Assembly (NCBI GenBank): GCA_037043235.1
Contig: JAWRVZ010000157.1
Span: forward strand, 1,407,501-1,471,500
Direction: 5' to 3'
DNA length: 64,000 nt
Source of the DNA: Rhodeus uyekii
Taxonomy: Eukaryota > Chordata > Actinopteri > Cypriniformes > Acheilognathidae
Below, piece by piece: positions 24,701 through 39,700 of the stretch; position 1 is the first letter of the stretch; each line of letters starts with the position of its first letter. Below the pieces are notes generated by a model. The model saw nothing but the letters and a program-made list of their open reading frames with translations, was not told the origin of the DNA and ran no database searches. The translations under genes and the position numbers were made by a program.

Positions 24701-27700
24701 CAACTTAACAAAAAACAAATTTATACCCATTTCAATTATTTACTTTTACCAGTGAAACCAATATAACATCTCAACATTCACAAATATACATTTCTGACAT
24801 TCAAAAACCAAACAAAAACAAATCAGTGACCAATATAGCCACCTTTCTTTGCAAGGACACTCAAAAGCCTGAGTCCTGAGTCCTCAAAAGCTACTCCTGT
24901 CCTTGTGGAGTACTTGGACGCGTGTGATGGAGCATTGTCCTGCATGAAAATCATGTTTTTCTTGAAGGATGCAGACTTCTTCCTGTACCACTGCTTGAAG
25001 AAGGTGTCTTCCAGAAGCTGGCAGTAGGACTGGGAGTTGAGCTTGACTCCATCCTCAACCCGAAAAGGCCCCACAAGCTCATCTTTGATGATACCAGCCC
25101 AAACCAGTACTCCACCTCCACCTTGCTGGCGTCTGAGTCGGACTGGAGCTCTCTGCCCTTTACCAATCCAGCCACGGGCCCATCAAGACTCACTCTCATT
25201 TCATCAGTCCATAAAACCTTAGAAAAATCAGTCTTGAGATATTTCTTGGCCCAGTCTTGACGTTTCAGCTTGTGTGTCTTGTTCAGTGGTGGTCGACTTT
25301 CTGCCTTTCTTACCTTGGTCATGTCTCTGAGTATTGCACACCTTGTGCTTTTGGGCACTCCAGTGATGTTGCAGCTCTGAAATATGGTAAAACTGGTGGC
25401 AAGTGGCATCTTGGCAGCTGCACGCTTGACTTTTCTCAGTTCACGGGCAGTTATTTTGCGCCTTGGTTTTTCCGCATGCTTCTTGCGACCCTGTTGACTA
25501 TTTTGAATGAAACGCTTGATTGTTCGATGATCACGCTTCAGAAGCTTGGCTATTTTAAGACTGCTGCATCCCTCTGCAATATATCTCACTATTTTTGACT
25601 TTTCTGAGCCTGTCAAGTCCTTCTTTTGACCCATTTTGCCAAAGGAAAGGAAGTTGCCTAATAATTATGCACACCTGATATAGGGTGTTGATGTCATTAG
25701 ACCACACCCCTTCTCATTACAGAGATGCACATCACCTAATATGCTTAATTGGTAGTAGGCTTTCCAGCCTATACAGCTTGGAGTAAGACAACATGCATAA
25801 CGAGGATGATGTGGTCAAAATACTCATTTGCCTAATAATTCTGCACTCCCTGTAATGGCAGGCAAGAGTCTTCATAAAGAACTTCCCTCTAATTGAACAA
25901 ATAAGGATTTGTTTGATGCAAAGAAACAATTGAGTGTAACTCGTTTTGTAATGAGAATTATTTGTGGACTGAATAACGTTTTAATAGGAAGCAGTTTTTT
26001 GCTTGGTCTTTGATGGTTTCACAAGCTCAGGCTGGAGTTATTTCTTTATTTCATCTCTGATCTTGGAGAGAGAGAACTTGAACTCCTTGTTGCTGGTCTG
26101 CTTGATGTAAATCACTTAGGCCATCTATTGCACCTTCACCCATGATGGAAGCCATTTGCTATTAAGAACGTCATAGTCTTGTGGTGTGTTTCATCACTTA
26201 AGAGCATCTGAATGGCATTGCTGAACATCTGGACAACGCCAGTGGAGTTTTCTTGGAAAACTCTTCACTTAATGGCTTTTACTAGTCTTTATGCAACCAC
26301 TGGCATGGAAACACAGGTTGGTTTTCTAACCCTTTATTTGAACTCCCAAGAAGCCGATGAAAGCCTGTTCATACAGTCAATGATGATGGAATGATGTCAA
26401 ATGTTTGTGGTTGATGTATGTCTCTCCTGTGTAAATCAGTCTGGTAACACACTCAAATCACTGGTTGCAATATTTTAATGCAGAGCATCAAAGCTTCTGA
26501 TCCAGTTTTGGACATGTCCAGACCTGAAAACAAGATCCAATTGAGTAGATCTTTGATGGCCGGCCAAATCACCTGTATCGAGAAATCCTTCCACTCATCT
26601 GGCGTTACGCTTTGAAATAGGCTTTTCTTGGCTTCGATTTGATCCCACCACTTATGATAGACACAGTGGCGTAAGGAATGCTTGAGATGTTAAGGAAGAT
26701 GTTAAGGATAAGGAATGCTTGAGATGTTCTTTACACCATATTGAATTTTGGACAGTCATGTACAAATATACAATGACAATACAGTCATGCCATGCACTTT
26801 ATTTTTAAAGAGTTTTTGTCTAATGAAAGTGTTTAAGAAAGTCTTTCATCAGCTCAATAATGTACCTGTTGTTAAACTACTGTACAGTCCATTGAACCCA
26901 CTTTAGTTTAGGATCTAATTCTCACTATGAACTAGTTTCTTATTAGCATTCATGTCATTAGGATATTGGCTGTTTATGCCTTATTCTGCATGACCATATT
27001 CTACATCCCTCAATTCAAACCCAACACCTAAACTTAACGTCTACCTTCATAACTATTATGAAGATAGTAATTAGGATTTTATTGAGGCAAAACTCAATTA
27101 ATAGTTAGTTAGTAGTGAGAATGAAACCCTAAAGTGTGACCTACTTCAACACACATTGATTGATGATTACATTTCTATATTTCTAATTTTGTCTAAAAAC
27201 TGTTGTTTGAATGGAAGCACGTAATGGAAATTTAACAAAGGCATAACACAAACACCCAAACCTCGGAGGAAGCCATTATTGTACACATCACCATACACTA
27301 TACACATAAGAAAATGGAAAAAAAAATCTGAGAATTAGTCTGTGCTTGCGTTACTCACCATGCCAATGAGGGAGAGAGGTTCACTTCCAAGAGCCACGGT
27401 TTGAGGTTGGAATCAATGAGAACGTCGAAACCATACAGTTCTGCGAATTGAGACACACACATACACACCATGAGACGGGTGAATGGGAGGACACCCACCA
27501 CACAGAGGCAGCCAGTGCTACTGAGAGCCATCTGTGAATAAAAATGAACAGATTAAAGCAGTAATGGAAGAAGAAAAACATGCCACATACGCACTGAAAG
27601 CCTCTTTAACATTCAGAAGTTCATCCTCTAAATTCTGTGCGTCTCTCCAGAACCTGTGATGGCTGGCACTGTTATTAGTATCCAGAAAGTTTGCACTGCA

Positions 27701-30700
27701 GTTTCAATGCTAATCGAATTATGACATTTTGATAAATCATGAAATACGCATTTTTCCAGCATGTCAGAAAAGCTGTCCATGTCCAAAAACTTACTTAAGC
27801 AGCTCGTTTAGTTGTAAAAATATGCACATTTATTGTAAATGTGGTTGTCGCTATCTGAATTTTTCCATTGGTGTTTAATGTCTTTTACCAAAGTAACCGT
27901 GTATTTTGGTCAAGACAAATATTTTAGATACCAGTCAAATTTAAAAATTCTCACTTTCATTATACAACAATAGAAACGACTAACTTAAGTACCATATCTT
28001 CCGCATTAACCCACAGGTTATGCAAGATTATACAAACCTGGCAGGGGGGAGGGTGCAGGTTATGTAAGGGTGCGGGCTATATCACAATTTTTTTGTATAC
28101 ATAATATTTCAATATAATTGTTACGTCCCTGAGGACATAAGGTTTTTTTGCGGTATTTTCTTTGTTTTTCTTTCTTGCGAGGGTTGTTGTCTCTGGCGCT
28201 TGTACTGTCACTCTGACAGCTGCGCTGATAGGCTGTCTGACCTGTCAATCATGCAAGAAGACGTGATTGGCTGTGCTGCCATGAGGGCTCGTCTCATCCG
28301 ATGATCAACACCTGTAGAAACGCTTCTTAAGGGACGAGCTGCTGCACAGCGGGAGAGACCGCTTTTTCTTTTTGTTCTGATTCTGACTTGTGTTTGTTTT
28401 CTTATTGTTTGAATTATTGTTTTTTATTATTGCACAAGCACTGTGTACCGAGCCTGAACCGTTATGGGTAATTGACGTCATGCGAGCAACATTTGAAATT
28501 CAAAATGTGAACTTACACAAAAAAGTTCATAAATCTATGGGTGCGGGTTATATAAGGGTGCGGGTTATACCAGTGTTTTTTCCCACAAACCCCCCCCCCC
28601 CCCCCCCCCTCAAAACCCACGGGCTATATGAGGGTGTGGATTGTCTGTGTCTGCAGTTTATATGCGGGGAAATACGGTAATATAAAGTTCAAATATTCTT
28701 TAATACAAGTAAACAGTCAGTAATAAATGAGAACAAATAAACATATTACAAGAGTAGCACAAATAAATACAACAAAGACACACAAGAACTAGAGTTCAAA
28801 CAGTAGAGAGTGGTGCTTACAAAGCCAAAGGTCATGGGTTCGATTCCCAGGGAAAGCAAGAACTGATTAGAATGCATTCAAGAAACACATTGACAATGCA
28901 AGTTGCTTTGGATAAAAGCTTCTGCCAAATGCAGAAATGCAAAATACTTTAATATTTTCAGGTTGGTCTTAAGTGTATTCAGGAACAGAAATTGAATAAT
29001 CAAATGTAAAAACACACTGGATAGTCTTCACTGTATAAGTTAAATATAGATTAATCCCTATCAAAGCTACATTAGTTATTCGGTCAAGAGCATTGACGGA
29101 TATTCCCTGTCTTTTGGTGTTTGATTATCATTAGTGAAAGACAGGATTATTGGGCTGCTGTCACTTTAAGACCTGCTGCACATGACGTGGATCTGACAAA
29201 TCTCAGTTTGTATCCCAAATCTTTGTGTTTATGTATGACTTTTTAACTCATTACAAGAATACTTGAAAGACCATGCATTTAACACCATGCATAGAGCCAC
29301 TCCAACAGATGAGTTATTTTTTGCATCTTATAGTGCTTGAATGGTTTAAAGCAGTGGTTCTCAAATAGTGGGGGGCGCGGAGCGATGCCAGGGGGGGCGT
29401 GCGTAACCCTGGCATACATGCTTTTTTTTTTTTTTTTTTTTGCCAGGGAGTAGGTTTTCTTTTTTCTGAACAAGAGCAGCATATATGAAGTTAACCGTCC
29501 CCTCATCCTTTGACGTGTACGATCACACCGGTGTTCATATGTGTCACGTGATCAACCACTAAATTCACACGTGTTTTCACAGGAGATCTGGCACTGATCC
29601 AAAAAAAGACGCGCTCAGAGCTTGTCATTTATCACAACAATTCAGTGTTTTCAACCACATAAGATTTCTTTTAGGTTTCAACAAGTTGAGCCAACAAGTT
29701 GCTGACTATTTTGAATTATCTATTATACAGTGCTTTTTGTGACTGCGGTATGTCCGGTGACAAGCATGACGCGTTGCCATGGAAACAATAAGGCGAAAGT
29801 TCCAAAATGGGGGAGGGGGGGCGCGCAAAATTTTTACCTCTTCCTAGCGGGGCGCGACAGAAAATAATTGAGAAGCACTGCTTTAAAGGCACTTACTTGA
29901 ATGACTGGCTGATCATAGGCCAGGCCTACACATCCTCGGTCGGCCGCTCTCTCACTTTGCAGAACCGGTGAGCAAACCCCAGATAGCATGATCATATACT
30001 GTAGTGCTAGCTAAAGCATAACAGGATGCTTTGATAGCTGTTAAATATTTTTACAGAACATTTTTAAATATAGTTAAATAAATCACATTTTCTTTATTAA
30101 ATACCATATTTAAATAGGTTTGTCAATGCTGAAACTCTGCAGTTTAGCTTGAGAAATACAACTTATTTAAATCATGAATGGGTTTTTAACAGAAAGCAAG
30201 CAAAGCGCGATCCCTTTATTATAATTGGCTTACTAACTTTTTAATATTATCACGATACGTCTGTACACAGTGATCTTTAATTTTATATCGTCAGCAAAGA
30301 TATTGTGATAATATCACTATTTAAATGCATCAGCCAGCCCAGGGGCCTCATGTATCAACACTACTTACGCACAAAAACGTTGCGTTCGCCATCTTTCACG
30401 CTCACGGTCGGATGTACTAAAAGTGAAACTAACGTGACAATCTGCGTTTTTCCACGGCAAGTTCATGTCAGGCGTAAGTACATATCTCACTGTTTTGTCC
30501 GTTGGCGACTCCTACAGGCAATGAAGTGAAGCTGCAAACATTACACAAGGAATTGTTCTACAAGTCTGGGAAACATTGCTATTAATTTGCACTGTATAAA
30601 ATAATTGATATATATTGTCATACAAGCAACGCCGCGCAATGCCCATTTGATGGTTCCAAATGATGCAGTTGACCAGCCAAACATTAAAATGCAATTTGCA

Positions 30701-33700
30701 ACGACAGCCGGTTTCCCTAATGTAAACGGAGCGATCGACTGCACACACATATAAGGCACCATCTGAAGATGAATTTGCATGTGTGAATTGGAAACGTTTC
30801 CATTCAATAAAAGTGCAGATTATATGTGATGCGCAAATGCGCCTAACAAATACTGTGGCAAGGTGGCCTGGGTCAACCCATGATTCATACATCCTTCCAA
30901 ACAGCATGTTTGGGTGACAGCTGGTAGCTGACAGAGTGCGCGATGGGTGCGCTTCTTGATGAGTGATGCATTTAAAGTTATGGTTTTATCTAATAGTACT
31001 TTTTATTTTTATTTATTTGCATTTAATTAAATTAATTATATAACAATTATATATTATAATTGTATTTAATTATACAACAACCCTTCAGAAGACCGCGGTT
31101 ATCCACTAAAGACAATTATAAGACCATTTCTTTTTAAGATCATTTACAGTGCGACTTTCAGATCCAACCGCATTGACGGCATCAGCTAAACTCCCCCATA
31201 TTTTCATATTTTTTTCCTTTCGTTATTATTTCCGGAGAACAAAGTTCCAAATATTTTTTTTTTGTAATTTCTACCTCCGATAGTAGCACCTCCAATTCAC
31301 TTTCTGTACTTTCATTTTCGTTTTCGTGCCGCTTGCTTTTGCCCAAGTGGACTCATTACCATATTTAAATCAGTTTAATTAAGGGAGGAGACTGGGTGGA
31401 GTATTGTGCTCGTGCATGTGCGCTCAATTTTACGTTAATCGGGATGTACAAAGAGAATATGCGCGGGATCCTTCGAACGCAGAGATTGATACATCTGGAT
31501 TTTTTTGTGCGTTCGCACATTCACAGCTTTGTCAGTACGTAATGTGTCAGTATGAATTCAACGCAAGTCTTAGTACATGAGGCCCCAGGAGAGCAGCATA
31601 ATAAATGTTAGCAATTGACTAGGTTTTGAAACATTTACATTTCTGCATTTGGCAGACGCTTTTATCCAAAGCGACTTGCATTGCACTAATCAGTTCTTGC
31701 TTTCTTTGGGAATCAAACCAATGACCTTGGCGTTGCAAGCGCCACAGTCTACTGTTGTAGCAACAGGAAAGAGCAGTGCCGAACAGAGCCAGAGCCTATA
31801 TCTGGCTGTAAACGTTCTGTGGTATAAAGCAGGTCTTTATCAAACAGAAGTGGGGTTTCTGTGTCCCTCCTACACATTCACTGACACAAGAGAGAGAGTG
31901 TTTGAATGTGTGGGCTGTGTGCTCGTGTGTAAACAGAGCTGTTTTAAAGAGCTCATAGAGAGGGGCGACATATCAACTATAAATAAGCCTGTGTCGGCCT
32001 GCGTACTTTATACTAAATTTCATGGCATCAAAGGAATCAACAGCTGATCCCACTATTCCCACTCCACCTGTGTCTGTCTATATCATTAGACTGATGATGG
32101 TTCCGTTCTCATGTGCCTCATTTTTAAAAACAATATTTATATTGATTATTTTAGCTAATTGTTTTTTTCCTGTGCAAGATTTATAAAATCAATCTTTAAA
32201 TATGAAAATCCATCATAAACCTGTTAATTACACGTCTAAATCTATGACAATTTAAACAAGACACTCAAATAATAAAGATTATATAAATATGAAAACTATT
32301 TATATCTGTGTGTGTGTTTGTTGTATTTTTCAGTAGTTTTCTCCAGTAAATGATGGCCATTTCACTGTTTTTGGGTGAACTATCCCTTTAAGAGCACATG
32401 AGTCTTCAAAGTTTTAAAAGTCAAATTGTGCTCTAGTGAATACTGTTGAGTTGTTTCAGACCCAAAAACAGCTTGACTGTAATGCACCTCTAACAACATT
32501 TTTCTCTACTGATTCATAAGCATTTGCTCAATTGATTTAAAAAAAAGCATTTATAAACAACATGCCAGTTTCAGTTTGCCACTAAATCCATGTCATTTTT
32601 TAAAACAGATCCCAAACCAGATCATGCCAGATGAGAATTTCATTAACCTGTTTTGCATGGTATACTGTAATCCATTTATTTGTAAACTGGTAGGATGTGC
32701 AAGCAAGAGCATCTGGACTTAGTTATCCGATCACTGAAGACCTCATCATTCATCAGCTGATGGGATTCAATATTTAGATAAATCCATAACTACGACCAGA
32801 TGCTCCTGAATAAGATTTTACCAGCTGTTCCACAAATACAATGTGACCATGACCTGGATCACAGGCAGAGCCACTGTTTGAGTCAGACGAATCTGAAGTG
32901 AACTGAGAGAAACACATTTACAGTGGAGCTCTGACACCAAAATGGTTGTACTAATCAACTACTTCAAACAGGTAGTTGTGAAAGCCCTATAAGCAAGGCC
33001 AGAAATTAACTTCCCTCATTAAGGGTCAATATTTGCCCCCTGGAAGTGACTTCCTGTGGTATTTTTTACCTAAGGGCAATTTCTATAACATGTTATGTCA
33101 AATATTTATGGTGCTCCTATTATGCTATTTTTAAGGTTCCTATTTCTGTTTTGAAGTCTCCTACAATAGATTTACATGCTGTGGTGGGAGGAGCTAATGA
33201 CAGACACAGTGGGATTGGTGACAAGCCCCCAGAGAGGTGTTTATTAACAAATGAAATGTCCAAACATAAGAGAAAATAAAGTTTTCAAATAAACGGGTGA
33301 CTGGTGTCCTCGTCATGCTAGGGAAACGTGAAGAAGGGATAGTGATGAGCTAGGGTACAGCGGCCACACGTGCTTCTCTCTCGTCCGAGGCACGGCGGCT
33401 TCACTACACCAACACGTGCTTTCTATTTCACAATGCGGAGAATGGCGGCCCAGCATCCGTCAGCCCGTGGCCTGTCTTGTGCCGTGTTATGGATGCTCTT
33501 CCATCCCAGACGCAACTCTGGCAACATGGGAGTTCTTCTGAGCTCCCGACCTGGACCTACGAGGACATCAGCATGTACAGGGAAAGAGCCAAAGGAGAGG
33601 AGCAATAGTCCTTTAACAGTGGTGGTGGTAAAGCTTCATCTGAATCAGGTTTGCCGCCGATCCTCGTGCCCCTCCGCTTTTTACAACCACTTCGGTCGGG

Positions 33701-36700
33701 AACCGAAGGACGGCAACTTTTCTCAGTGTCTCAAACAGTTCAATATAGGAATTTGTTTCTCTTTTTGAGAGCCTGCTCTGCTCCGATTGGTCAGATGGTA
33801 CAGTCTGTTGTGATTGGTCTGATGATCCAGTCTGTTGTGATTGATCTGCTCTGATTGGTCAGATGATCCAGTCTGTTGTGATTGGTCTGATGATCCAGTC
33901 TGTTGTGATTGATCTGCTCTGATTGGTCAGATGATCCAGTCTGTTGTGATTGGTCTGCTCCGATTGGTCAGATGATCAGTCTGTTGTGATTGATCTGCTC
34001 TGATTGGTCAGATGATCAGTCTGTTGTGATTGATCTGCTCTGCTCCGATTGGTCAGATGATCCAGTCTGTTGTGATTGGTCAGATGATCAGTCTGTTGTG
34101 ATTGGTCTGCTCTGATTGGTCAGATGATCAGTCTGTTGTGATTGATCTGCTCTGATTGGTCAGATGATCAGTCTGTTGTGATTGATCTGCTCTGCTCCGA
34201 TTGGTCAGATGATCCAGTCTGTTGTGATTGATCTGCTCTGCTCCGATTGGTCAGATGATTCAATCTGTTGTGATTGGTCTGCTCTGATTGGTCAGATGGT
34301 CCAGTCTATTGTGATTAATCTGCTCTGATTGGTCAGATGGTCCAGTCTGTTGTGATTGATCTGCTCTGATTGGTCAGATGGTCCAGTCTGTTGTGATTGA
34401 TCTGCTCCGATTGGTCAGATGGTCCAGTCTGTTGTGATTGATCTGCTCTGCTCCGATTGGTCAGATGGTCCAGTCTGTTGTGATTGATCTGCTCTGCTCC
34501 GATTGGTCAGATGATCCAGTCTGTTGTGATTGATCTGCTCTGCTCCGATTGGTCAGATGATCCAGTCTGTTGTGATTGATCTGCTCTGCTCCGATTGGCC
34601 AGATGATCCAGTCTGTTGTGATTGATCTGCTCTGATTGGTCAGATGGTCCAGTCTGTTGTGATTGATCTGCTCTGATTGGTCAGATGATCCAGTCTGTTG
34701 TGATTGATCTGCTCTGCTCCGATTGGTCAGATGGTCCAGTCTGTTGTGATTGATCTGCTCTGATTGGTCAGATGGTCCAGTCTGTTGTGATTGATCTGCT
34801 CTGCTCTGATTGGTCAGATGATCCAGTCTGTTGTGATTGATCTGCTCTGCTCCGATTGGTCAGATGATCCAGTCTGTTGTGATTGATCTGCTCTGCTCCG
34901 ATTGGTCAGATGATCCAGTCTGTTGTGATTGATCTGCTCTGCTCCGATTGGTCAGATGGTCCAGTCTGTTGTGACTGATCTGCTCTGATTGGTCAGATGG
35001 TCCAGTCTGTTGTGATTGATCTGCTCTGCTCCGATTGGCCAGATGATTCAGTCTGTTGTGACTGATCTGCTCTGATTGGTCAGATGATTCAGTCTGTTGT
35101 GACTGATCTGCTCTGATTGGTCAGATGATTCAGTCTGTTGTGATTGATCTGCTCTGATTGGTCAGATGATTCAGTCTGTTGTGATTGATCTGCTCTGATA
35201 GGCCAGATGATTCAGTCTGTTGTGACTGATCTGCTCTGATTGGTCAGATGATCCAGTCTGTTGTGATTGATCTGCTCTGCTCCGATTGGTCAGATGATTC
35301 AGTCTGTTGTGATTGATCTGCTCTGATTGGTCAGATGGTCCAGTCTGTTGTGATTGATCTGCTCTGCTCCGATTGGTCAGATGGTCCAGTCTGTTGTGAT
35401 TGATCTGCTCTGCTCCGATTGGTCAGATGATCCAGTCTGTTGTGATTGATCTGCTCTGCTCCGATTGGTCAGATGGTCCAGCCTGTTGTGATTGATCTGC
35501 TCTGCTCCGATTGGTCAGATGATCAGTCTGTTGTGATTGATCTGCTCTTCTCCGATTGGTCAGATGATCCAGTCTGTTGTGATTGATCTGCTCTTCTCCG
35601 ATTGGTCAGATGATCCAGTCTGTTTTGATTGATCTGCTCTGCTCCGATTGGTCAGATGGTCCAGTCTGTTGTGATTGATCTGCTCTTCTCCGATTGGTCA
35701 GATGATCCAGTCTGTTTTGATTGGTCTGCTCTGCTCCGATTGGTCAGATGATCCAGTCTGTTTTGATTGATCTGCTCTGCTCCGATTGGTCAGATGATCC
35801 AGTCTGTTGTGATTGATCTGCTCTGCTCCGATTGGTCAGATGATCCAGTCTGTTGTGATTGGTCTGCTCTTCTCCGATTGGTCAGATGATCCAGTCTGTT
35901 TTGATTGGTCTGCTCTGCTCCGATTGGTCAGATGATCCAGTCGGTTTTGATTGGTCTGCTCTGCTCCGATTGGTCAGATGATCCAGTCTGTTGTGATTGA
36001 TCTGCTCCGATTGGTCAGATGGTCCAGCCTGTTTTGATTGGTCTGCTCTGCTCCGATTGGTCAGATGATCCAGTCTGTTGTGATTGATCTGCTCTGCTCC
36101 GATTGGTCAGATGGTCCAGTCTGTTGTGATTGATCTGCTCCGATTGGTCAGATGGTCCAGCCTGTTGTGATTGATCTGCTCTGCTCCGATTGGTCAGATG
36201 GTCCAGCCTGTTATGATTGATCTGCTCTGCTCCGATTGGTCAGATGATCCAGTCTGTTGTGCTTGGTCTGCTCTGTGTGAGCAAATCACACAGATTGTGA
36301 TTTGCTCTTAAAATCGTAATATTTTAGTTTGATTATAAGGGGATTTTTCCCCTCCCTACTTTGGATTTTGGGGGCATTTATGCCCATTTCGGTGGCATTT
36401 TTACCACAAACCCATGTTAATTTTCAACTGTGCCAAAGAGGCTGACTAGGGAAAGCCAGTAAATATGCAGGCAGCAGACAGCACAGCGGCTCACTAGGTT
36501 CTTGAGCAAGGCTACAGACGAGTGCATCTTTCTTTAATCAGCTCTAAATACACAACACGAGCTGAAAGACAGGGAGAGAGGCCCATACTAATTACTCAAG
36601 ATGTGCAAAAGCACTATTTCGCATTGAGAACACACGTACAAACACAAACAGCACGCTCCATACGCATTTACACTCCGCTTCAAACAGCGAACAGCCAGCA

Positions 36701-39700
36701 GCCCATGTGCAACACATTTTCCCCCAATTAGAAGCAGACACCGGTCCTGCCCGCACCTCAGCCCTCACAGGCTGTCTCGCTCCCTCAGTCTCTTTTCTCT
36801 CGGCTTTTGTGGCTCTTTAATGTGTGCTGGGAGGGCCCATTAACATCACCACAAAATATTCGTAGTGAGGAGAATAAATAAGCACCAACAAGGGAAGATC
36901 AAAGCAGAGCGTTATTATGATCCATTTGGGCTCTGCAATCGAAAAAAACAAGCCCAAACCAAACTCGCCGCAACAACAATAACAAGAGCGTAACGTATCA
37001 TCTCACTGGGTGTCTCCTGCATCTGCTGTGTCACTTGACAATGTTGCATCACTGCAGAAATGAATCGTATTCCTGCTGGCTTTGGGTGTTTTATCATAAA
37101 CAATATAATAGAGGGTGGAGTGGCTCACAATAACTCACTGATGAAATATAACTTGACTTCTAAGCTTAAGTAAAAGACAATTTACACACAAGAACTGCAT
37201 TTCATTCCTGCCATGGAAACTTTCACCAATATTTTTATATCAGTACTCCAAATGTTCCAGTATAATAGTTCCCAAATACAAACCCAAATGTTGTTGCTGC
37301 TGCTTCTATGAACAAAAACAGAAATTTGAAGGCTCTTCATGAGGCTCTTTTCCATGTGACCACATACACACAAAATCTCATAAACGTATAAAAGCAGCAC
37401 GTATGACTTGGACTTTTTTCACAAAGCTTGTTGCAATGCATTGGGATTTCCGTATACATAAAGAAAGCATGGGATGCTGCAGTTATGATGTTGTGAGCAC
37501 ACGTTAAAAAGCACCTACTAACATCTCAGTTTTTGAATACAAAGCCTTTGAAAACCCACTTTGTCAAACATATTGAACATTACTGTAGCTTGAGTGGTGC
37601 TGTGGTGAACCAAAGTTGTTGTTTTTTGCCCAGTGTTTGTGCAAACTTGGTTCAGACCACCTTCAGACCAAGCCTTACAAATGTACAGTAAGTAATTGGA
37701 GTTTAGATTTTCAATCTGAAAATAAACAGGAAGAAAATGAGAATGACCGATGCAATGAAATGCTTCGATAAGAATTTCTGGTGAAATACTATGCTTCAAG
37801 TACAAAAAAAGATTAAATGATTCAATGTGTAGTTTTAAGTGTGAGTGTACATGAATATAATAAACTACCAATAGTTGAAAAAATAAACCAGCCTGAGTTG
37901 TTTTGTTGGCCGACTTGCTAAACACAAGTTTGTTCAAGCTGGGAGACAAGCTTAAACCAGCGAAGACCAGCAGGGTAAGAAACTGGCTGCTGCTGTAGGT
38001 AACCGCGAGTAGACCGACCGGTGTTCTTCTAAACTCTTTATTAAAAACACCATGGCTCATGACCACACAAATACAGCCTTATAAAGCATGTAAAACTAGT
38101 GTGCTCAGCCCTGAAACCGCAGCTTACAGCTCTATTCTAAACTGATGTTTGTCTAAACTCTGAAATGATGTGACAAAACTCTTGACATGTAATAAACCAG
38201 CTTGGCTATTCAAGAATAAAAATTAACAACTCTTCATCAACATTCCTTGATGTTAATAAATCACAGAAACGATGGTGAGCAGCATGGGCGGAACAAACAC
38301 TAATAAGCAGCATAACTTAATAATAATAACTTGCAGCACAATAAGCAAATTTAGTTTGTTACATTACTAATCACGTCCAGCCCTCACTGACTTTCAAAAC
38401 TGAACAAACTCAAGCAGTGGCTGACCAATATTTTTCTATTTGATGCCTGATGCCGATATCTTAGATATAAAAAGCCGATATATCTGTATAAACATGTAAT
38501 GAAATGACAAAGCTGTTAAAACGGTTGTGTGCTCAGGCGCTGCCATTCTCAGTGCCGTGAAAAATTAAAGTTTGGTATTTCGATTAAAGATTAAAGTCTT
38601 GCTTCCAAAAGAAGAATGTCAAATATCAGCCAATAAAGTCGACCACTAAACTCAAGTACTGTAAGTCTTTGTGCTAAAGCAAGCAATGTTTTCAAAAAGA
38701 AAAGTGGTATGGATTAAATTACAAAATTATCCTCTATGCATCACAACGCATCTTGTCCTCCAACTTTTTATCAGTACACAAATTTCAGGAGCTGCTTTCA
38801 CACAACTGGTAAATATAAGAAAAGTTGACTTTTCCGGTAATATAGGCTTTCCTTTTTACAGTTAAGACATCAGGCTCCAGCACTAAAGGCCTGTTATTCA
38901 GCCTTTGGTGAACGTGTCATAATAAGCGATCAAAGAAAGACAAAATAAATATTTTACAATTCATGAAATTTGCCTCAGACCACAAAAATCAAGAGTGTTC
39001 ACTCATATAAAGAAGCGTTTGAACCGACGTAAAGACTTGAATGGCCATTACATAAATATATCACACACGGTCCAACACACAGAGTTCACTAGTAAGCGAC
39101 TGTTTCTGCTTTCCATGTCAGAGGTGAAGAAGGAGTGATGAAGCATCATGTTTCAGGACTTCATTTAGACAGCAACTGAACAAAGACAAAGACCGCCGCT
39201 AATTCACATCCAAACAATAAGGAGCATATTAAAGAAGGAATCAACCATGTGGCTCTGATCCAGATTCACTCGAGATGAGATGTAAACTGGGAAAACAATG
39301 GGGCTGTTCTACTGGAGCCAATGCCAAAAGACCTTTTTCAGCACTTCCTCATTTACTAGCCTCCGCATCACTTCCTGCCTCTGATACCTTACTTTCCTGC
39401 TTTATTTTTTGGTATGACGTGGAGATTTTTCCATTGTGACTGATGAAGTCGGGCTCTCACACACACAAGATGAAAGGATGATTTGAGGGAAACAAATATA
39501 TTAGTGATGGACAGAAATTTCTGCAACCAAAAGTTTGGAGCTCTGAGATCACTGAGTGAAACGGATAGGGTGTTTTGACTGTCAGGTTCGTGCACACAAC
39601 TGTGTGGACGATCTCGATTTCTTGTTTTTAATAAATCTCGCTGATAAACTGAGATCTTTTACCGTTTAAGCTGTTTTCAGTTGATGCCTGAACAAAACGT

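Noticed and set aside
30512..30907. Minus-strand open frame of 131 codons
   Set aside because: It lies antisense to the recognisable Harbinger transposase on the plus strand.
31649..32047. Plus-strand open frame of 132 codons
   Set aside because: Its first third is an inverted SINE; the rest has no recognisable feature.
37518..38066. Minus-strand open frame of 182 codons in the large intron
   Set aside because: No motif, no family resemblance, AT-driven composition, and no exon borders in phase with ttll5.
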